Shown piece by piece: positions 51,001 to 61,641 of a stretch of 64,000 bases of DNA. The translations under genes and the position numbers were made by a program. The DNA comes from Anolis sagrei (lineage: Eukaryota; Chordata; Lepidosauria; Squamata; Anolidae), in NCBI RefSeq assembly GCF_037176765.1, contig NC_090027.1:4800930-4864929 (forward strand), given 5' to 3'. The notes below the pieces were generated by a model. That model saw only the letters and a program-made list of their open reading frames with translations, searched no databases and had not been told where the DNA came from. Each line of letters opens with the position of its first letter. Position 1 is the stretch's first letter.

Positions 51001-54000
51001 GAAGTTTGAGAACCACTGCTCTAATGAATTCTTTGTTTAGATTTGGGGCCTCACCCCAAAGACATCTTATTATATACTAGCTGTACCCACCAAACGTTAC
51101 TGTGGCCAACCTTCCTCTTTCTGTCCTTCCTTCCTTCCCTCTCTTTTTTCTTTTGTTCTCTTCCTTCCTTCCTTCCTTCCTTCCTTCCTTCCTTCCTTCC
51201 TTCCTTCTTTCCTTCCTTCATAGCAGGCATGTAGCCGGGGGGGGGGGGGGGGCTCGGGGGGCTTCAGCCCCCCCCGAAATTTTCATGGTGGTTCGCGAAA
51301 AGGCCTTATTGGTACATTATTTAAACTGTTATGTTTATTCATATCATGATCTGATCACCATACTCAATATATCCCATATGCATGGGGGTATTGGGGTAAC
51401 GATACAAAAGGTTTGCTAGGCTAGACCCTCTTTCACTCAGACTCAGCCCCCCCCGAAACCCCCCCTGAAAAAAAATTCAGCCCCCCCCCCCCCCCCGAAA
51501 CGAAATCCTGGCTACAGGCCTGCTTCATAGAATCATAGAATCATGGAATCCTAGAGTTGGAAGAGACCTCCTGGGCCATCCAGTCCAACCCCATTCTGCC
51601 AAGAAGCAGGAATATTGCATTCAAATCACCCCTGACAAATGGCCATCCAGCCTCTGCTTAAAAGCTTCCAAAGAAGGAGCCTCCACCACACTCCGGGGCA
51701 GAGAGTTCCACTGCTGAACGGCTCTCACAGTCAGGAAGTTCTTCCTAATGTTCAGATGGAATCTCCTCTCTTGTAGTTGGAAGCCATTGTTCCATTGCGT
51801 CCTAGTCTCCAAGGAAGCAGAAAACAAGCTTGCTCCCTCCTCCCTGTGGCTTCCGCTCACATATTTATACATGGCTATCATGTCTCCTCTCAGCCTTCTC
51901 TTCTTCAGGCTAAACATGCCCAGTTCCCTAAGCCGCTCCTCATAGGGCTTGTTCTCCAGACCCTTGATCATTTTAGTCACCCTCCTCTGGACACATTCCA
52001 GCTTAGAGTCAATATCTCTCTTGAACTGTGGTGCCCAGAATTGGACACAATATTCCAGATGTGGTCTAACCAAAGCAGAATAGAGGGGTAGCATGACTTC
52101 CTTAGATCTAGACACTATGCTCCTCCCTTCCTTCTCTTCCTCTTCCCTTCCTACCCCCCTTTCCCTTCCCTTTCCCTTTCTCCCTTCTCTACCTATTCTT
52201 GGACTGCAACTCCCAGCAGTCCTGATCAATCTACCTACCTACCTATCTATCTCCATCTAATCGATATATCTTGAGGATTGCTGGGAGTTGCAATCCAGGA
52301 ATAGGAAATTGGAAATATGTTGAGATTGGGATGCTCTCAAAGAAATCCAAGGAGGAGAAAGCTTGCATCTTCGAAGCAGTGCATTTGGATCATCTTCCTC
52401 TCCTAAAGGGCCTGGTCAAGGGGATGCTGGGAGCTGTAGTCTGGAAGAGAGTGTGGATATGCTTTTGGGTGTTTTGTTTGCCAAGGGGAGTTGTTTTTGT
52501 GCATGCGCTGTAGCATCTTTTTGCTTTTTTGGCTTTTTAAGTCCCTTCTGCTGTGTTTTTCAGTGTTTTTATGAGTGATGGTCACTCATCGGCCTGAGAG
52601 GCGTATTGTATCCAAATTTGATGTCAATTAACTCCCAAATGTCAAGATTCTATTTTCCCCAAACTCCACCAGTGTTCACATTTCGGCATATTGAGTATTT
52701 GTGTAGAGTTTGGTCCAGATCCATCACTGTCTGAGTCCATAGTGATCTTTGGATGTAGGTGAACTACAACTCCAAAACCAAAGGACACTGCCCACCAAGC
52801 CCTTCCAATATTTTCTGTTGGTCATGGGAGAACTGTGTGCCAAGTTTGGTTAAATTCCCTCATTGGTGGGGTTCAGAATGCTCTTTGATTGTAGGTGAAC
52901 TATAAATCCCAGCAACTACGACTCCCAAATGACAAAATCATTTTTTTGAGTGAAGGACATACATTGGGTTGTTAGGTGTCTTGTGTCCAAATTTGGTGTC
53001 AATTCGTCCAGTGGTTTTTGAGTTCTGTTAATCCCACAAACGAACATTACATTTTTTATTTATATAGATGTACTAGCCATCCCCTGCCATGCGTTCCTGC
53101 GACCCAGTCTGTGTATGTGTGTTTTGTGTGTATATATGTGTCTATGTGCATGTGTATATATTTGTGTATATATGTGTGTTTGTGTATATATCTATGTGTA
53201 GTTTTGCACATGTGTTGTAATTTTTGGAGGGCCTTTTAAGTCCCTTCTGCTAGATCTAGGGAAGTCATGCTCCCCATGCTCTATTCCACTTTGATTAGAC
53301 CACACCTGGAATATTGTGTCCAATTCTGGGCACCACAATTCAAGAGAGATATTGACAAGCTGGAATATTGTGTCCAGAGGAGGGCAACTAAAATGATCCA
53401 GGGTCTGGAGAACAAGCCCTATGAGGAGCGGCTTAAGGAGCTGGGCATGTTTAGCCTGAAGAAGAGAAGGCTGAGAGGAGACATGATAGCCATGTATAAA
53501 TATGTGAGAGGAAGCCACAGGGAGGAGGAGGGAGCAAGCTTGTTTTCTGCTTCCCTGGAGACGCAAAGGAGGAATGGCTTCAAACTACAAGAGAGGAGAT
53601 TCCATCTGAACATGAGGAAGAACTTCCTGACTGTGAGAGCCGTTCAGCAGTGGAACTCTCTGCCCCGGAGTGTGGTGGAGGCTCCTTCTTTGGAAGCTTT
53701 GAAACAGAGGCTGGATGGCCATCTGTCAGGGGTGCTTTGAATGCAATATTCCTGCTTCTTGGTAGAATGGGGTTGGACTGGATGGCCCATGACCAGGTCT
53801 CTTCCAACTCTTTGATTCTATGATCAGTTTGAAAACATGCAAAAGTGAGTAGATTAATAGGGACCGCTCCAGTGGGAAGGTAATGGCGCTCCATGCAGTC
53901 ATGCTGGCCACATGACCTCGGAGGTGTCTACGGACAATGCCGGCTCTTCGGCTTAGAAATGGAGATAACCACCACACCCCAGAGTTGGACACAACTGGAC

Positions 54001-54617
54001 TTAACGTCAGGGGAAAACCTTTACCTTTTTTATGTGCCATTCTAAAATAATTATAATAGTAATGCAAAAATGAAATCCAAAGCATTTCTGGCCCGAAGCA
54101 TTTTGGATAGGAGATACTCTAAAAAAGTTACTGCCGGTTGCATGAGCAGTTGGGTTTGACGCATTTGGGCTAAGTTGATTGTCGGTGTCCTTAGCTTGCA
54201 CACCTGCATCCTACCTGGAGGATATAGTCTCCTGCCTTGACATCTGTTACATCAATCCACTGGCAGTCGAGACCATGCTGGTAGATGTCGTAGCACCCAG
54301 AGGTGATCCCTTGCTCCCCGAAATTGTAACATCCATACTGAGGCTCGATTCCTGAACGGGGAAACAGAAACAAAGGCAGGATCAGCACTGAGATCGTTTC
54401 GAGGTCCCTTTGGAAAATACCTAAGAGCTTGCTCATCTTCCAGGAAGAGCTTGGCTACTGGATTCAGCTGGGATACTCCAGATGTTCTTTCTGGACGATG
54501 GTTTGGCTGCGCTTAAATCCTCTCCTTTGCCCAGCTTTGCCTGGGGCGGTTCTAGGTTGTACAATTAGTTCAAGGAACTCGGGGTCTGATCCAATTTTGG
54601 TTGTGTAAGCAGCAAAC

Positions 54618-54667
<50 letters not shown>

Positions 54668-57600
54668 TGTTCGTCGTGGGAATTCTGTGTGCCATATTTG
54701 GTTCCGTTCCATCATTGGTGGAGTTCAGAATGCTCTTTGGTTGTAGGTGAACTATAAATCCCAGCAACTACAGCTCCCGAATGTCAAGGTCTATTTCCCC
54801 CAAACTCCACCAGTGTTCACATTTGGACATACTGAGTATTCCTGCCAAGTTTGGTCCAGATCCATCATTGTTTGATGGTTCTCCCAAAATCAATTCTATC
54901 CTTGGTGGAGTTCAGAATGCTCTTTGATTGTACGTGAACTATACATCCCAGTAACGACAACTCGCATATGTCAAGGTCTATTTTCCCCCAAGAGCGCCTC
55001 AAGAGCGCCCCTGGGCAGAATCAACTCTACTGCAAATGCTTACTTTGCGTAATGGGTTGAGCCACCCCTGGGGGGAAGTCAAGCAGCACCCCTCTCCCCT
55101 CTCTCTGTTTCTCCCCCCTCCCCCATAAGGGAAAGGGGGTGGGGCAGGTCAAGTAGCTCCCCTTCCCCCTCTCTCTGTTTCTCCCCCCCCCTGGCAAAAA
55201 AAAGTGTACTGCGACCGCTTACTTCGCGTAATGGACGAGCCACCCCTGGCTCTACGCCAGTGTTTCTCAACCTTCCTAATGCCTTGACCCCTTAATACAG
55301 TTCTCCATGTTGTGGTGACCCCCGACCACAACGTTATTTTCGTTGCTACTTCATCACTGAAATTTTTGCTATTGTTATGAATCATCATGTAAATATCTGA
55401 TATGCAGGATGTATTTTCGATCACTGGACCAAACTTGGCACAAATACCCAAACTTGGCACAAATACCCAATACACCCAAATTTGAATACTGGGAGGGATT
55501 GATTTTGTTATTTGGGAGTTGTAGTTGCTGGGATTTATAGTTCACCTACAATCAAAGAGCATTCTGAACTCCCCCAATGATGGAACTGAACCAATCTTGG
55601 CACACAGAACTCCTATGACCAACAGAAAATACTGGAAGGGTTTGGTGGGCTTGGTGGGCTGTCCACGGTTGTGAAGAAAGGAGGACAGCCAGTTTAAAGC
55701 TGCCCCCCTGACTCCAACAGCAGCAAGGTGGTTTGTACTGTATTTTATACCTCTTTGCTATGTATATGCCAATGAAGGCTTATTGGATTGGAAGTCAGAT
55801 GTTCCCACCTCAACATCTTTAAGCTTACTCGCTCAGCAACGCACAGTCCTCACATCAACACAATCACCAAAAACAGCTTGCATTCTCTGATGAATTTCCT
55901 TTGGGGTGACACCTTCAATGACGTTGCTTAAGTCAAATTGCCCGACCGTCTGCACAGGGTTCCATACTTTGCACTTTAACAACACAACTGTTCAATGCTA
56001 AGGCTGTTGGGAATCAGCCTGTGTTTGTGTTTCAGGATCCTGATGTGGGAAATGGCGAGGGAAATGATGGTGCCGAGGCTGAGGTGCAAGATGGAGATGG
56101 TTTGGTCAATGATTTTCATGCAGACAATGACAGAGAGGACCCAGTGCAAAGGGCAGTTTCTCATGAGAATATCCCTGCTGGGCCTAGCAGTGACGGTTCT
56201 CTCCCTCTCTCTGTGAGCTCTCAGGATTTGGGTTTGGAAAACAACCTGGGAGTTTTAATGAGCAGCCAGAGCTAGATAGGAGCTGATGAATAGGCGGCTG
56301 GAGATTAGCCAGGATCGACAGCAAACTCAGTGTTTACGTCGCTCTGAAAGGCTTCGTCTGATAAGGGGTCAATGTGGGGGAAAGCAAAACCATTTTCTGA
56401 GTTTTGGGATATAAGGTTTGCCTGAAGGGGAAACCTGTTAGATCAGGCATCGTTTGGAAATCAAGTTCATGTGCCATGGAAATCCTATTCAAGGGGTCTT
56501 GTTCTTGTGGGGTTTTTAAGCCTTTGCATCCTGTTGATTCCTGTCTGGAAAATTGCTGTCTTGGATTGCTTTTATATCTGGTGTGGACATTGCTTTGTGT
56601 TACTACCTTTTATGGGCTTATCACTTTTTGGAACTTTCTTATTTTATTACAAGCATATATTTCTCCTGGCTATTTATTAAGCTTCAATAAAAGAAGATTT
56701 GTTTCTTCATTCTTCGTATGGTGTGTTTAAAGTCAGAGGGCCTTTTCCTGACCTGGAGTGCAACAAAGGCTTCCCACCAAAATGGAACTGTAGAGAATAG
56801 TCTACTGAGCAAGCCAGTACCTGCCGCATACCAGTACTATAAAACCCTATATGGCTCTGGCCCAGTGTACCTGTCCAAACGTATCTCCTTCTATATCCCA
56901 TCTCGGAGTTTAAGATCTTCTGGGGAGGCCCTGCTCTCGGCCCCGCCTCTATCACAAGTCAGGCTGGTAGGGGCGAGGGACAGGGCCTTCTCAGTGGTGG
57001 CCCCTCACCTGTGGAACTCACTCCCCAGGGAAATTAGGTCATCAACATCCCTCCTCTCCTTCAGAAGGAAGCTGAAAACATGGATATGGGACCAGGCCTT
57101 TGGGTAATCTGGCAAACTGACAAGGTAATGACGACCAGAATTTGGAAAGGACTATGGTAATGCTGAACGGACTTACGGATTTTAGAATTCAGTGAACGTT
57201 GGCCACTAGATTGTCTTTTTAGTTGTTATTGTATTAATTGAATGTCTGAACTATTGTGGTAATTGTTGTTATGTATTTTATCTGTTGAATTGTTGGCATC
57301 GAATTGTGCTGGTTGTAAGCCGCCCTGAGTCCCCCCCTCGGGGGTTGAGAAGGGCGGGGTAGAAGTAAATAAATCTGTTGAAGAGTTACGAAGGTGGAGG
57401 CATTACTTTTCAGTCAACCCTCGTAGCCTAGAAATCTCGAACTACTGTTCTCTGAGATTTCAGCTGACACAATGCACACTGATTTCATGATCATAAGTAA
57501 AATCAGCACCTTACGATCACTGTAAATAAAAAAAACATGATTCGAATCATGTGTACAATTACTCCACGTCTGTGGCATTTTGCATGTGTACAATTACTTC

Positions 57601-57974
57601 ACGTCTGTGGCATTAATCTGCTGGATTCCAACAGATTAACTGGCGGAATGGGACAAACGTCGTGTGATAGGACCTCTTCAGAATCGCGTTCCAAAGAGGA
57701 TCGAAAATGGATCATCTCCCAATGTGATAAGGTCCTAAGTAGTTCATTCTAAACATTAGCAACTGCTGAAATGTGTGTTATCAACAAGACTAATCTCGAC
57801 TCCAGCCTGGGAAGAAATGTTAGAATACACGTTGAGGGTAGATGAGAATCGTACATACCTTCTGAACAGCCACTGTCTTCGAGGCAAAAGCTGGCTTTGT
57901 GTCCTTCAGCCACTTTTTTCCCTTTTTGATCCAGGAGGTCGTAATGTGTGAAAATCTCCATGCTGTGGTAATGC
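44990..57974 (-). CDS. LOXL2: Lysyl oxidase homolog (LOXL2-group), last four coding exons
   Basis: Exons 57859-57974, 54215-54351, 49997-50108 and 44990-45063 splice in frame (phases 1, 0, 1) to the C-terminal 145 residues of the catalytic domain. [14 protein letters not shown] holds two of the three copper-binding histidines; the third is in an upstream exon outside the window. [10 protein letters not shown] holds the Lys, and GCYDIY the Tyr, that form the lysine tyrosylquinone cofactor. [18 protein letters not shown] and [18 protein letters not shown] follow. These copper enzymes oxidise lysine in collagen and elastin outside the cell. The protein differs from mammalian LOXL2 in GCYDIY (LOXL2 has GCW), [20 protein letters not shown] and the end MTNLVS, so an LOXL2 paralogue such as LOXL5 is possible. 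Position next to R3HCC1, convergent, favours LOXL2 or its close relative. Confidence 0.82.
45120..45455 (+). mobile_element. Two short tandem fragments of the RTE-like LINE
   Basis: 45120-45290 and 45291-45455 both cover the same thumb segment ([37 protein letters not shown]) and are partial duplicates of each other. The second runs directly into the minisatellite. Confidence 0.8.
45456..49545. repeat. 4.1-kb higher-order minisatellite (16-bp monomers, 93- and 139-bp units)
   Basis: Monomers of 14-16 bp of the form GGGACCACTTTGACTA are arranged in six-monomer units of 93 bp (for example GGGATGAA at 45821 and 45914) and 139-bp units with a 46-bp extra block carrying GAGACCATGTGACCA (45914 to 46053). 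Units alternate in a patterned way. Some blocks have CACGTG in place of CATGTG. It fills most of the last LOXL intron. The few ORFs have no gene character. Confidence 0.97.
49700..49905. mobile_element. hAT-like MITE right end
   Basis: Ends GGTTGGGAACCACTG after GGACCACTGGTGGTCCATGA; left part not delimited. Confidence 0.35.
49997..50108 (-). CDS. LOXL2: LOXL penultimate coding exon
   Basis: Acceptor TTTTTTTTCCAG, donor ACAG|GTGGGT. Encodes [20 protein letters not shown] then [17 protein letters not shown], corresponding to VVINPNFEVAESDYSNNIMK of LOXL2. Confidence 0.88.
50222..50285 (-). mobile_element. Penelope-like terminal repeat fragment
   Basis: GGGTTGCTGTGAGTTTTCCG and CATGTTCCAGAAGCATTTTC. 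Confidence 0.6.
50303..51018 (+). mobile_element. hAT-type MITE, complete with exact duplication
   Basis: CAGTGTTTCTCAACC to GTTTGAGAACCACTG, flanked by an exact 8-bp duplication CTCTAATG (50295-50302, 51019-51026). Confidence 0.88.
51077..51216. repeat. Helitron-like end running into a TTCC microsatellite
   Basis: CTAGCTGTACCCACCAAACG is the end of the 38145-type Helitron-like element, then CTTCC/TTCC repeats. Confidence 0.7.
51223..51523. mobile_element. MITE with G-run and C-run near its ends
   Basis: Terminal repeats GCAGGCATGTAGCC and GGCTACAGGCCTGC, 6-bp duplication TTCATA on both sides. A run of about 14 G just inside the left end faces about 16 C near the right end, so the ends can form a long hairpin. 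Family not recognised. Confidence 0.65.
51530..52118 (-). mobile_element. CR1 LINE 3' fragment
   Basis: Uninterrupted - strand frame of about 180 codons ([20 protein letters not shown] to [16 protein letters not shown]) and the CR1 tail. Confidence 0.9.
52480..53068 (-). mobile_element. Helitron-like element fused with hAT-type modules
   Basis: Right end TTTATTTATATAGA; interior has two copies of the GTCACTC..GTGTCCAAATTTG region separated by TGTAGGTGAACTACAACTCC modules. The left end is not clear. 52119-52479 is unassigned apart from a short inverted repeat around CTGCAACTCCCAGCAGTCCT. Confidence 0.45.
53073..53250 (-). mobile_element. Helitron-like element cut by CR1
   Basis: CTAGCCATCCCCTGCCATGC left end, TGTG-rich interior, stops at TTCTGCTAGATCTAGG where CR1 begins. 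Confidence 0.5.
53251..53823 (+). mobile_element. CR1 LINE 3' fragment
   Basis: + strand frame 53267-53740 (157 codons) with [20 protein letters not shown] and the CR1 tail ending TGATTCTATGATC. Confidence 0.9.
53824..54029 (+). mobile_element. Sauria-type SINE, 3' half
   Basis: AGTTTGAAAACATGCAAAAG to CCTTTACCTTTTTT. tRNA head absent. Confidence 0.85.
54215..54351 (-). CDS. LOXL2: LOXL exon with the cofactor tyrosine
   Basis: Acceptor CCCCGTTCAG, donor CCAG|GTAGGA. Encodes [20 protein letters not shown] then [20 protein letters not shown] and DYILQ. The Tyr of GCYDIY is in the place of the lysine-tyrosylquinone Tyr. Confidence 0.9.
54619..54664. repeat. TA dinucleotide microsatellite
   Basis: About 22 uninterrupted TA pairs inside a decayed hAT/Helitron module (54665-54995). 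Confidence 0.95.
55259..55665 (-). mobile_element. hAT-type MITE, left part
   Basis: Starts CAGTGTTTCTCAACC and is lost after GGGTTTGGTGGGC. 54996-55258 holds a near-duplicated block with TCTCTCTGTTTCTCCCCCC twice. 55666-55999 is unassigned. Confidence 0.65.
56005..56765 (+). mobile_element. Solo LTR with 5-bp duplication
   Basis: 761 bp, TGTTGGGAATC...GTGCAACA, flanked by AAGGC on both sides (56000-56004, 56766-56770). AATAAA near 56690 and a T-rich stretch mark the 3' half. The 5' half is open in one frame with an acidic, Ser-rich peptide. No internal region. Fossil; LTR kin, Ty3/gypsy or retrovirus type not settled. Confidence 0.82.
56790..57375 (+). mobile_element. L2 LINE, 3' fragment
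   Basis: Encodes [20 protein letters not shown] and [20 protein letters not shown], 3' UTR with AAGCCGCCCTGAGTCC, tail AAGTAAATAAAT. Confidence 0.85.
57859..57974 (-). CDS. LOXL2: LOXL exon with copper-binding histidines and cofactor lysine
   Basis: Acceptor GGTTCCCGCAG, donor GAAG|GTATGT. Completes an Arg codon, then [20 protein letters not shown] and [21 protein letters not shown] gives two copper ligands; the Lys of GHK is the cofactor Lys. 57376-57858 is intron with a short 46-bp tandem duplication at 57545-57610. Confidence 0.92.
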
Positions 57975-58316
57975 CTGCGGGAACCAGAAGGGAAGCAAAC
58001 ACTGAAATTAAAGATAGCATGGGATCGTTTTAAAAATTTCCTGAAAATCAGTGGATGACCGAAATGCTCTGAAACTTGGCAGACTCAAATTCATAAATGT
58101 TGCCTACAAGTGTGCCAAGTTTCATCCTGATAGCTGTAAAAATGGCAGAGAAACGAGTCAGTAAATCAGAACCAAACAATTACGAAGCTTCTGAGATTCG
58201 GATTATTAATCAGAACGGGACCCCCCTGAATCTTTCTGAAATGAAGGGAGCCCATTCTGTTGGAAACTAAGTAAGTGGGGTTTATATATTCTCATTTATT
58301 TATTTATTCTCATTTA

Positions 58317-58317
<1 letters not shown>

Positions 58318-58358
<41 letters not shown>
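58318..58358. repeat. GTT trinucleotide microsatellite
   Basis: About thirteen GTT triplets. 57975-58317 upstream of it shows nothing recognised. Confidence 0.95.
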
Positions 58359-58379
58359 GTCCCTTCAGGTCATTTCTGG

Positions 58380-59585
58380 CAGTGACATCTCCATCCCATT
58401 CCCTGGTTGGATATCAGCCAGCAAGCCAATGCTTTAAATCAAGAAATAGCTTCTGAAGATCTACAGAGATACTCGCAGGAACACCTCAATAAGCGAGAGC
58501 CCAAAAGTGGCAGGCCAAAATCTGGAATCTCAAGCCATTGTTGGGGTTCAGCCTCTGTGTGACCCTGTACCTGATTCTTTGACTGTATTTCCTGATGCCA
58601 ATGTAGATGTCAATGTTGATTCTGAGGCCAATGTAGATGTTAATACAGATGATGGGTTGAATAGTGAAAATCCCACACCCTTGGAAAGTGAAAGTCAAAG
58701 TTCCCATGAGAACATTCATTCCGAACCGAGCGGAGATGTTTCACTCCCTTGCGGAGAAGTTTCACTCCCTTTTTCTCCCAGCCTTAGTTCCCCAGAGAAT
58801 CTGACACCTGGTCAGCCTAATAAGGGAAGGAGGGGCAGATCTGGCAGAGCAGGGGAGAAGCACAAAGTTTATGGAGGTCAGAAAGATTGAGAGAAATGCA
58901 AACGAAAACTTCAGGCGTGTCTCGTAATAGATTTCTCTCTTTTAAGAGTGCCGGGTCTGAAGCTGCATTCAGACCAGGCATCGTTCCAGTTCCAAGTGCA
59001 AGCCTGTGGAGGCCTCCTGATTCAAGTGGCTGGGTTTCTTGTAGTTTCTCAAGTTGTTCCAAGTGCTGTTAGCTGGGAGCTAGCAGATTTCATGATTCAT
59101 CAAGGGTAACTCACCATTTGCTGTGGTTTTTTATGGACTCATTCATGGACATTGCTTGCTGCTGTTTTGCTATGGTTTTTATTTACCTCTGATTCTTCCT
59201 CTGCTTTGCATTCAATGTTCTTCCATAAAAAGGATTGTATTCCTGCAGTCAAGTGTGGTGGATTGTTGTCAAGAGGGTCCAGTTTCCTGCTCTGGGTCGC
59301 AACAGCCATGGCCGATACCAAATGAGAGACTCCCCCTTGCGCACACAGAAGACGGGGCAACTTGGAAGGTGCTGAACAGACTGTGCTCGGGCACCACGAG
59401 ATGCAGAGCCAACCTTAAGAAATGGGGCCACAAAGTGGAATCCATGACATGCGAGTGCGGAGAAGAGCAAACCACTGACCACCTGCTGCAATGCAACCTG
59501 AGCCCTGCCACATGAACAAGGGAGGACCTCCTTGCAGCAACATCAGAGGCACTCCAAGGGGCCAGAGACTGGTCAAAGGACATTT
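58380..59585 (+). mobile_element. Jockey/I-group-like LINE fragment split by an LTR
   Basis: 58380-58538 and 59305-59585 match consecutive parts of the fragment at 43060-44180 (CACCTCAATAAGCGAGAGCC; CTTAAGAAATGGGGCCACAA, CECGEEQTTDHLLQC). The LTR at 58539-59304 lies between them with a 5-bp duplication. Confidence 0.75.
58539..59304 (+). mobile_element. Solo LTR with 5-bp duplication
   Basis: 766 bp, TGTTGGGGTTC...GGGTCGCAACA, flanked by GCCAT (58534-58538, 59305-59309). Same length class and end type as 56005-56765 but a different subfamily. Fossil, younger than the LINE fragment it splits. Confidence 0.82.
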
Positions 59586-59591
59586 ATTTAT

Positions 59592-59926
59592 TTAAGGTAA
59601 AGGTAGAGGTAGTCCCCTGACATTAAGTCCAGCCGTGTCTGACTCTGGGGTGTGGTGCTCATCTCCATTTCTAAGCCGAAGAGCCAGCGTTGTCCGTAGA
59701 CACCTCCAAAGTCATGTGGCCGACATGACTGCATTGAGCGCCGTTACCTTCCCGCTGGAGCGGTACCTATTGATCTACTCACATTTGCATGTTTTCGAAC
59801 TGCTAGGTTGGCAGAAGCTAGGGCTGACAGCGGAAGCTCACGCCACTCCCCAGAATCGAACCTGCGACCTTTCAATCAACAAGCTCAGCAGCTCAGTGCT
59901 TTAACCCACTGCGCCACCGGGGGCCT
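59592..59926 (-). mobile_element. Sauria-type SINE, full length
   Basis: Complement of the full SINE: AGGTAAAGGTAGAGGTAGTC at the left, CCACTGCGCCACCGGGGGCC (A box complement) at the right. Confidence 0.9.
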
Positions 59927-59929
59927 CAT

Positions 59930-61150
59930 TTATTTGTTTATTTGTTTATTTATTTACTATATGTGTATACCGCTTTTCTCAGCTCTCGGGCAACTCAGAG
60001 TGGTCAACAATAGCAAAATTCAATGCTCAGAACAACATAAAACTGTTAAAAACAATTAAAACAGTAGCATAATAAACAGTCAATATAAATCAATAAAACA
60101 TCTCATTAGTGTCTCATAGTTAAAATCAAGATCCAGTCTCATCATCCAATTGTTCCATATTCCTATGTTCGTTACACTGCCTATTCCAATTCTGGCACCA
60201 CAATTGAAGAGAGATATTGACAAGCCGGAATGTGTCCACAGGAGGGCGACTAAAATGATCAAGGGTCTGGAGAACAAGCCCTATGAGGAGCGGCTTAAGG
60301 AGCTGGGCATGTTTAGCCTGAAGAAGAGAAGGATGAGAGGAGGTATGATGAGAGCCATGGATAAATATGTGAGAGGAAGCCACAGGGAGGAGGAGGGAGC
60401 AAGCTTGTTTTCTGCTTCCTTGGAGACTAGGACGCAATGGAGCAATGGCTTCAAACTACAAGAGAGGAGATTCCATCTGAACACGAGGAAGAACTTCCTG
60501 ACTGTGAGAGCCGTTCAGCAGTGGAACTCTCTGCCCTGGAGTGTGGTGGAGGCTCCTTCTTTGGAGGCTTTTAAACAGAGGCAGGATGGCCATCTGTCAG
60601 GGGTGATTTGAATGCAATATTCCTGTTTCTTGGCAGAATGGGATTGGACTGGATGGCCCAGGAGGTCTCTTCCAACTCTGATTCTATTCAAATGCCTGCT
60701 CGAACAACAAGGACTTCACTTTCCTCCGAAATGCCAACAGGGAGGGGGCCGATCTAATACCTGTAGGAAGTGCGTTCCACAGCTGAGGGGCCACCACTGA
60801 GAAGGCCCTGTCTCTCGTCCCCACCAAACGTACTTGTGACGCGGGTGGGGCCGAGAGCAGGGCCTCCCCAGACGATCTTAACGTCCTAGCTGGTTCATAG
60901 GAGGAGATGCGTTCGGAAAGGTAAGTTGGGCCAGAACCGTTTAGGGCTTTATAGGGTAAAGCCAGCACTTTGAATTGTGCCCGGTAGCAAACTGGCAGCC
61001 AGTGGAGCTGGCGCAACAAAGGAGTTGTATGCTCCCTGAGCGCCGCTCCCGTTAGTAACCTGGCTGCCGAACATTGGACCATTTGAAGCTTCCGCACAGT
61101 CTTCAAAGGCAAACCCATGTAGAGAGCGTTGTAGTAGTCTATACAGGACT
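59930..61150 (-). mobile_element. L2 LINE 3' part split by CR1
   Basis: The 3' UTR and TTTATTTGTTTATT tail are at 59930-60184; the coding part ([40 protein letters not shown]) at 60689-61150. A CR1 copy sits between them. Confidence 0.85.
60185..60688 (+). mobile_element. CR1 LINE 3' fragment nested in L2
   Basis: One frame from APQLKRDIDKPECVHRRATK to [15 protein letters not shown], then the CR1 3' end. CTATTC occurs at both junctions. Confidence 0.88.
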
Positions 61151-61641
61151 ATATAACTGCACCCTTGGTTTGCTTCTGATATGATAAATAAATAAATAAA
61201 TGACTGGAAAGGCAGAGCTGGAAGCTTAGCTGTAATTCCCTCGAGGTCATGCCGTCCCCTGCTTAACTGAGTTATTTGTGGCCGTTATCAGCGGCCAGCC
61301 AGCTTCCCAGGCATCAGTCACTGTCCAGATCAGCATGTGTCCCTCTCCAGGCCGCCCAGTTGTGGGAATTTCCTAACAACATTCCAGTGTTTGTAATGTG
61401 AGTGCGGAGGCAGGAAATTAACACCATCTGCAACCCCTTCGTCTGGGAAGTCATGTTGCGCTGCCCCGTGCAGCAACGCCATCACATCTGTGCATCACAG
61501 CACATTCGCAATCAGGCATTTGTTTGCCTCTCTGATATTGTGAGTATTTTAAGCCCATCTTACAGGCCGAGGACCCACCAAGCGAATAGATCCAGTAAGA
61601 TTTGGCCACATCTGGAAAGAGTCCAGAGACAGTGATGTGGG
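61151..61641. other. Unassigned unique sequence
   Basis: Apart from an ATAAATAAATAAATGA run at 61184-61202 no repeat or exon is recognised. It is balanced in composition and looks single copy; in position it is upstream LOXL intron. Confidence 0.4.
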
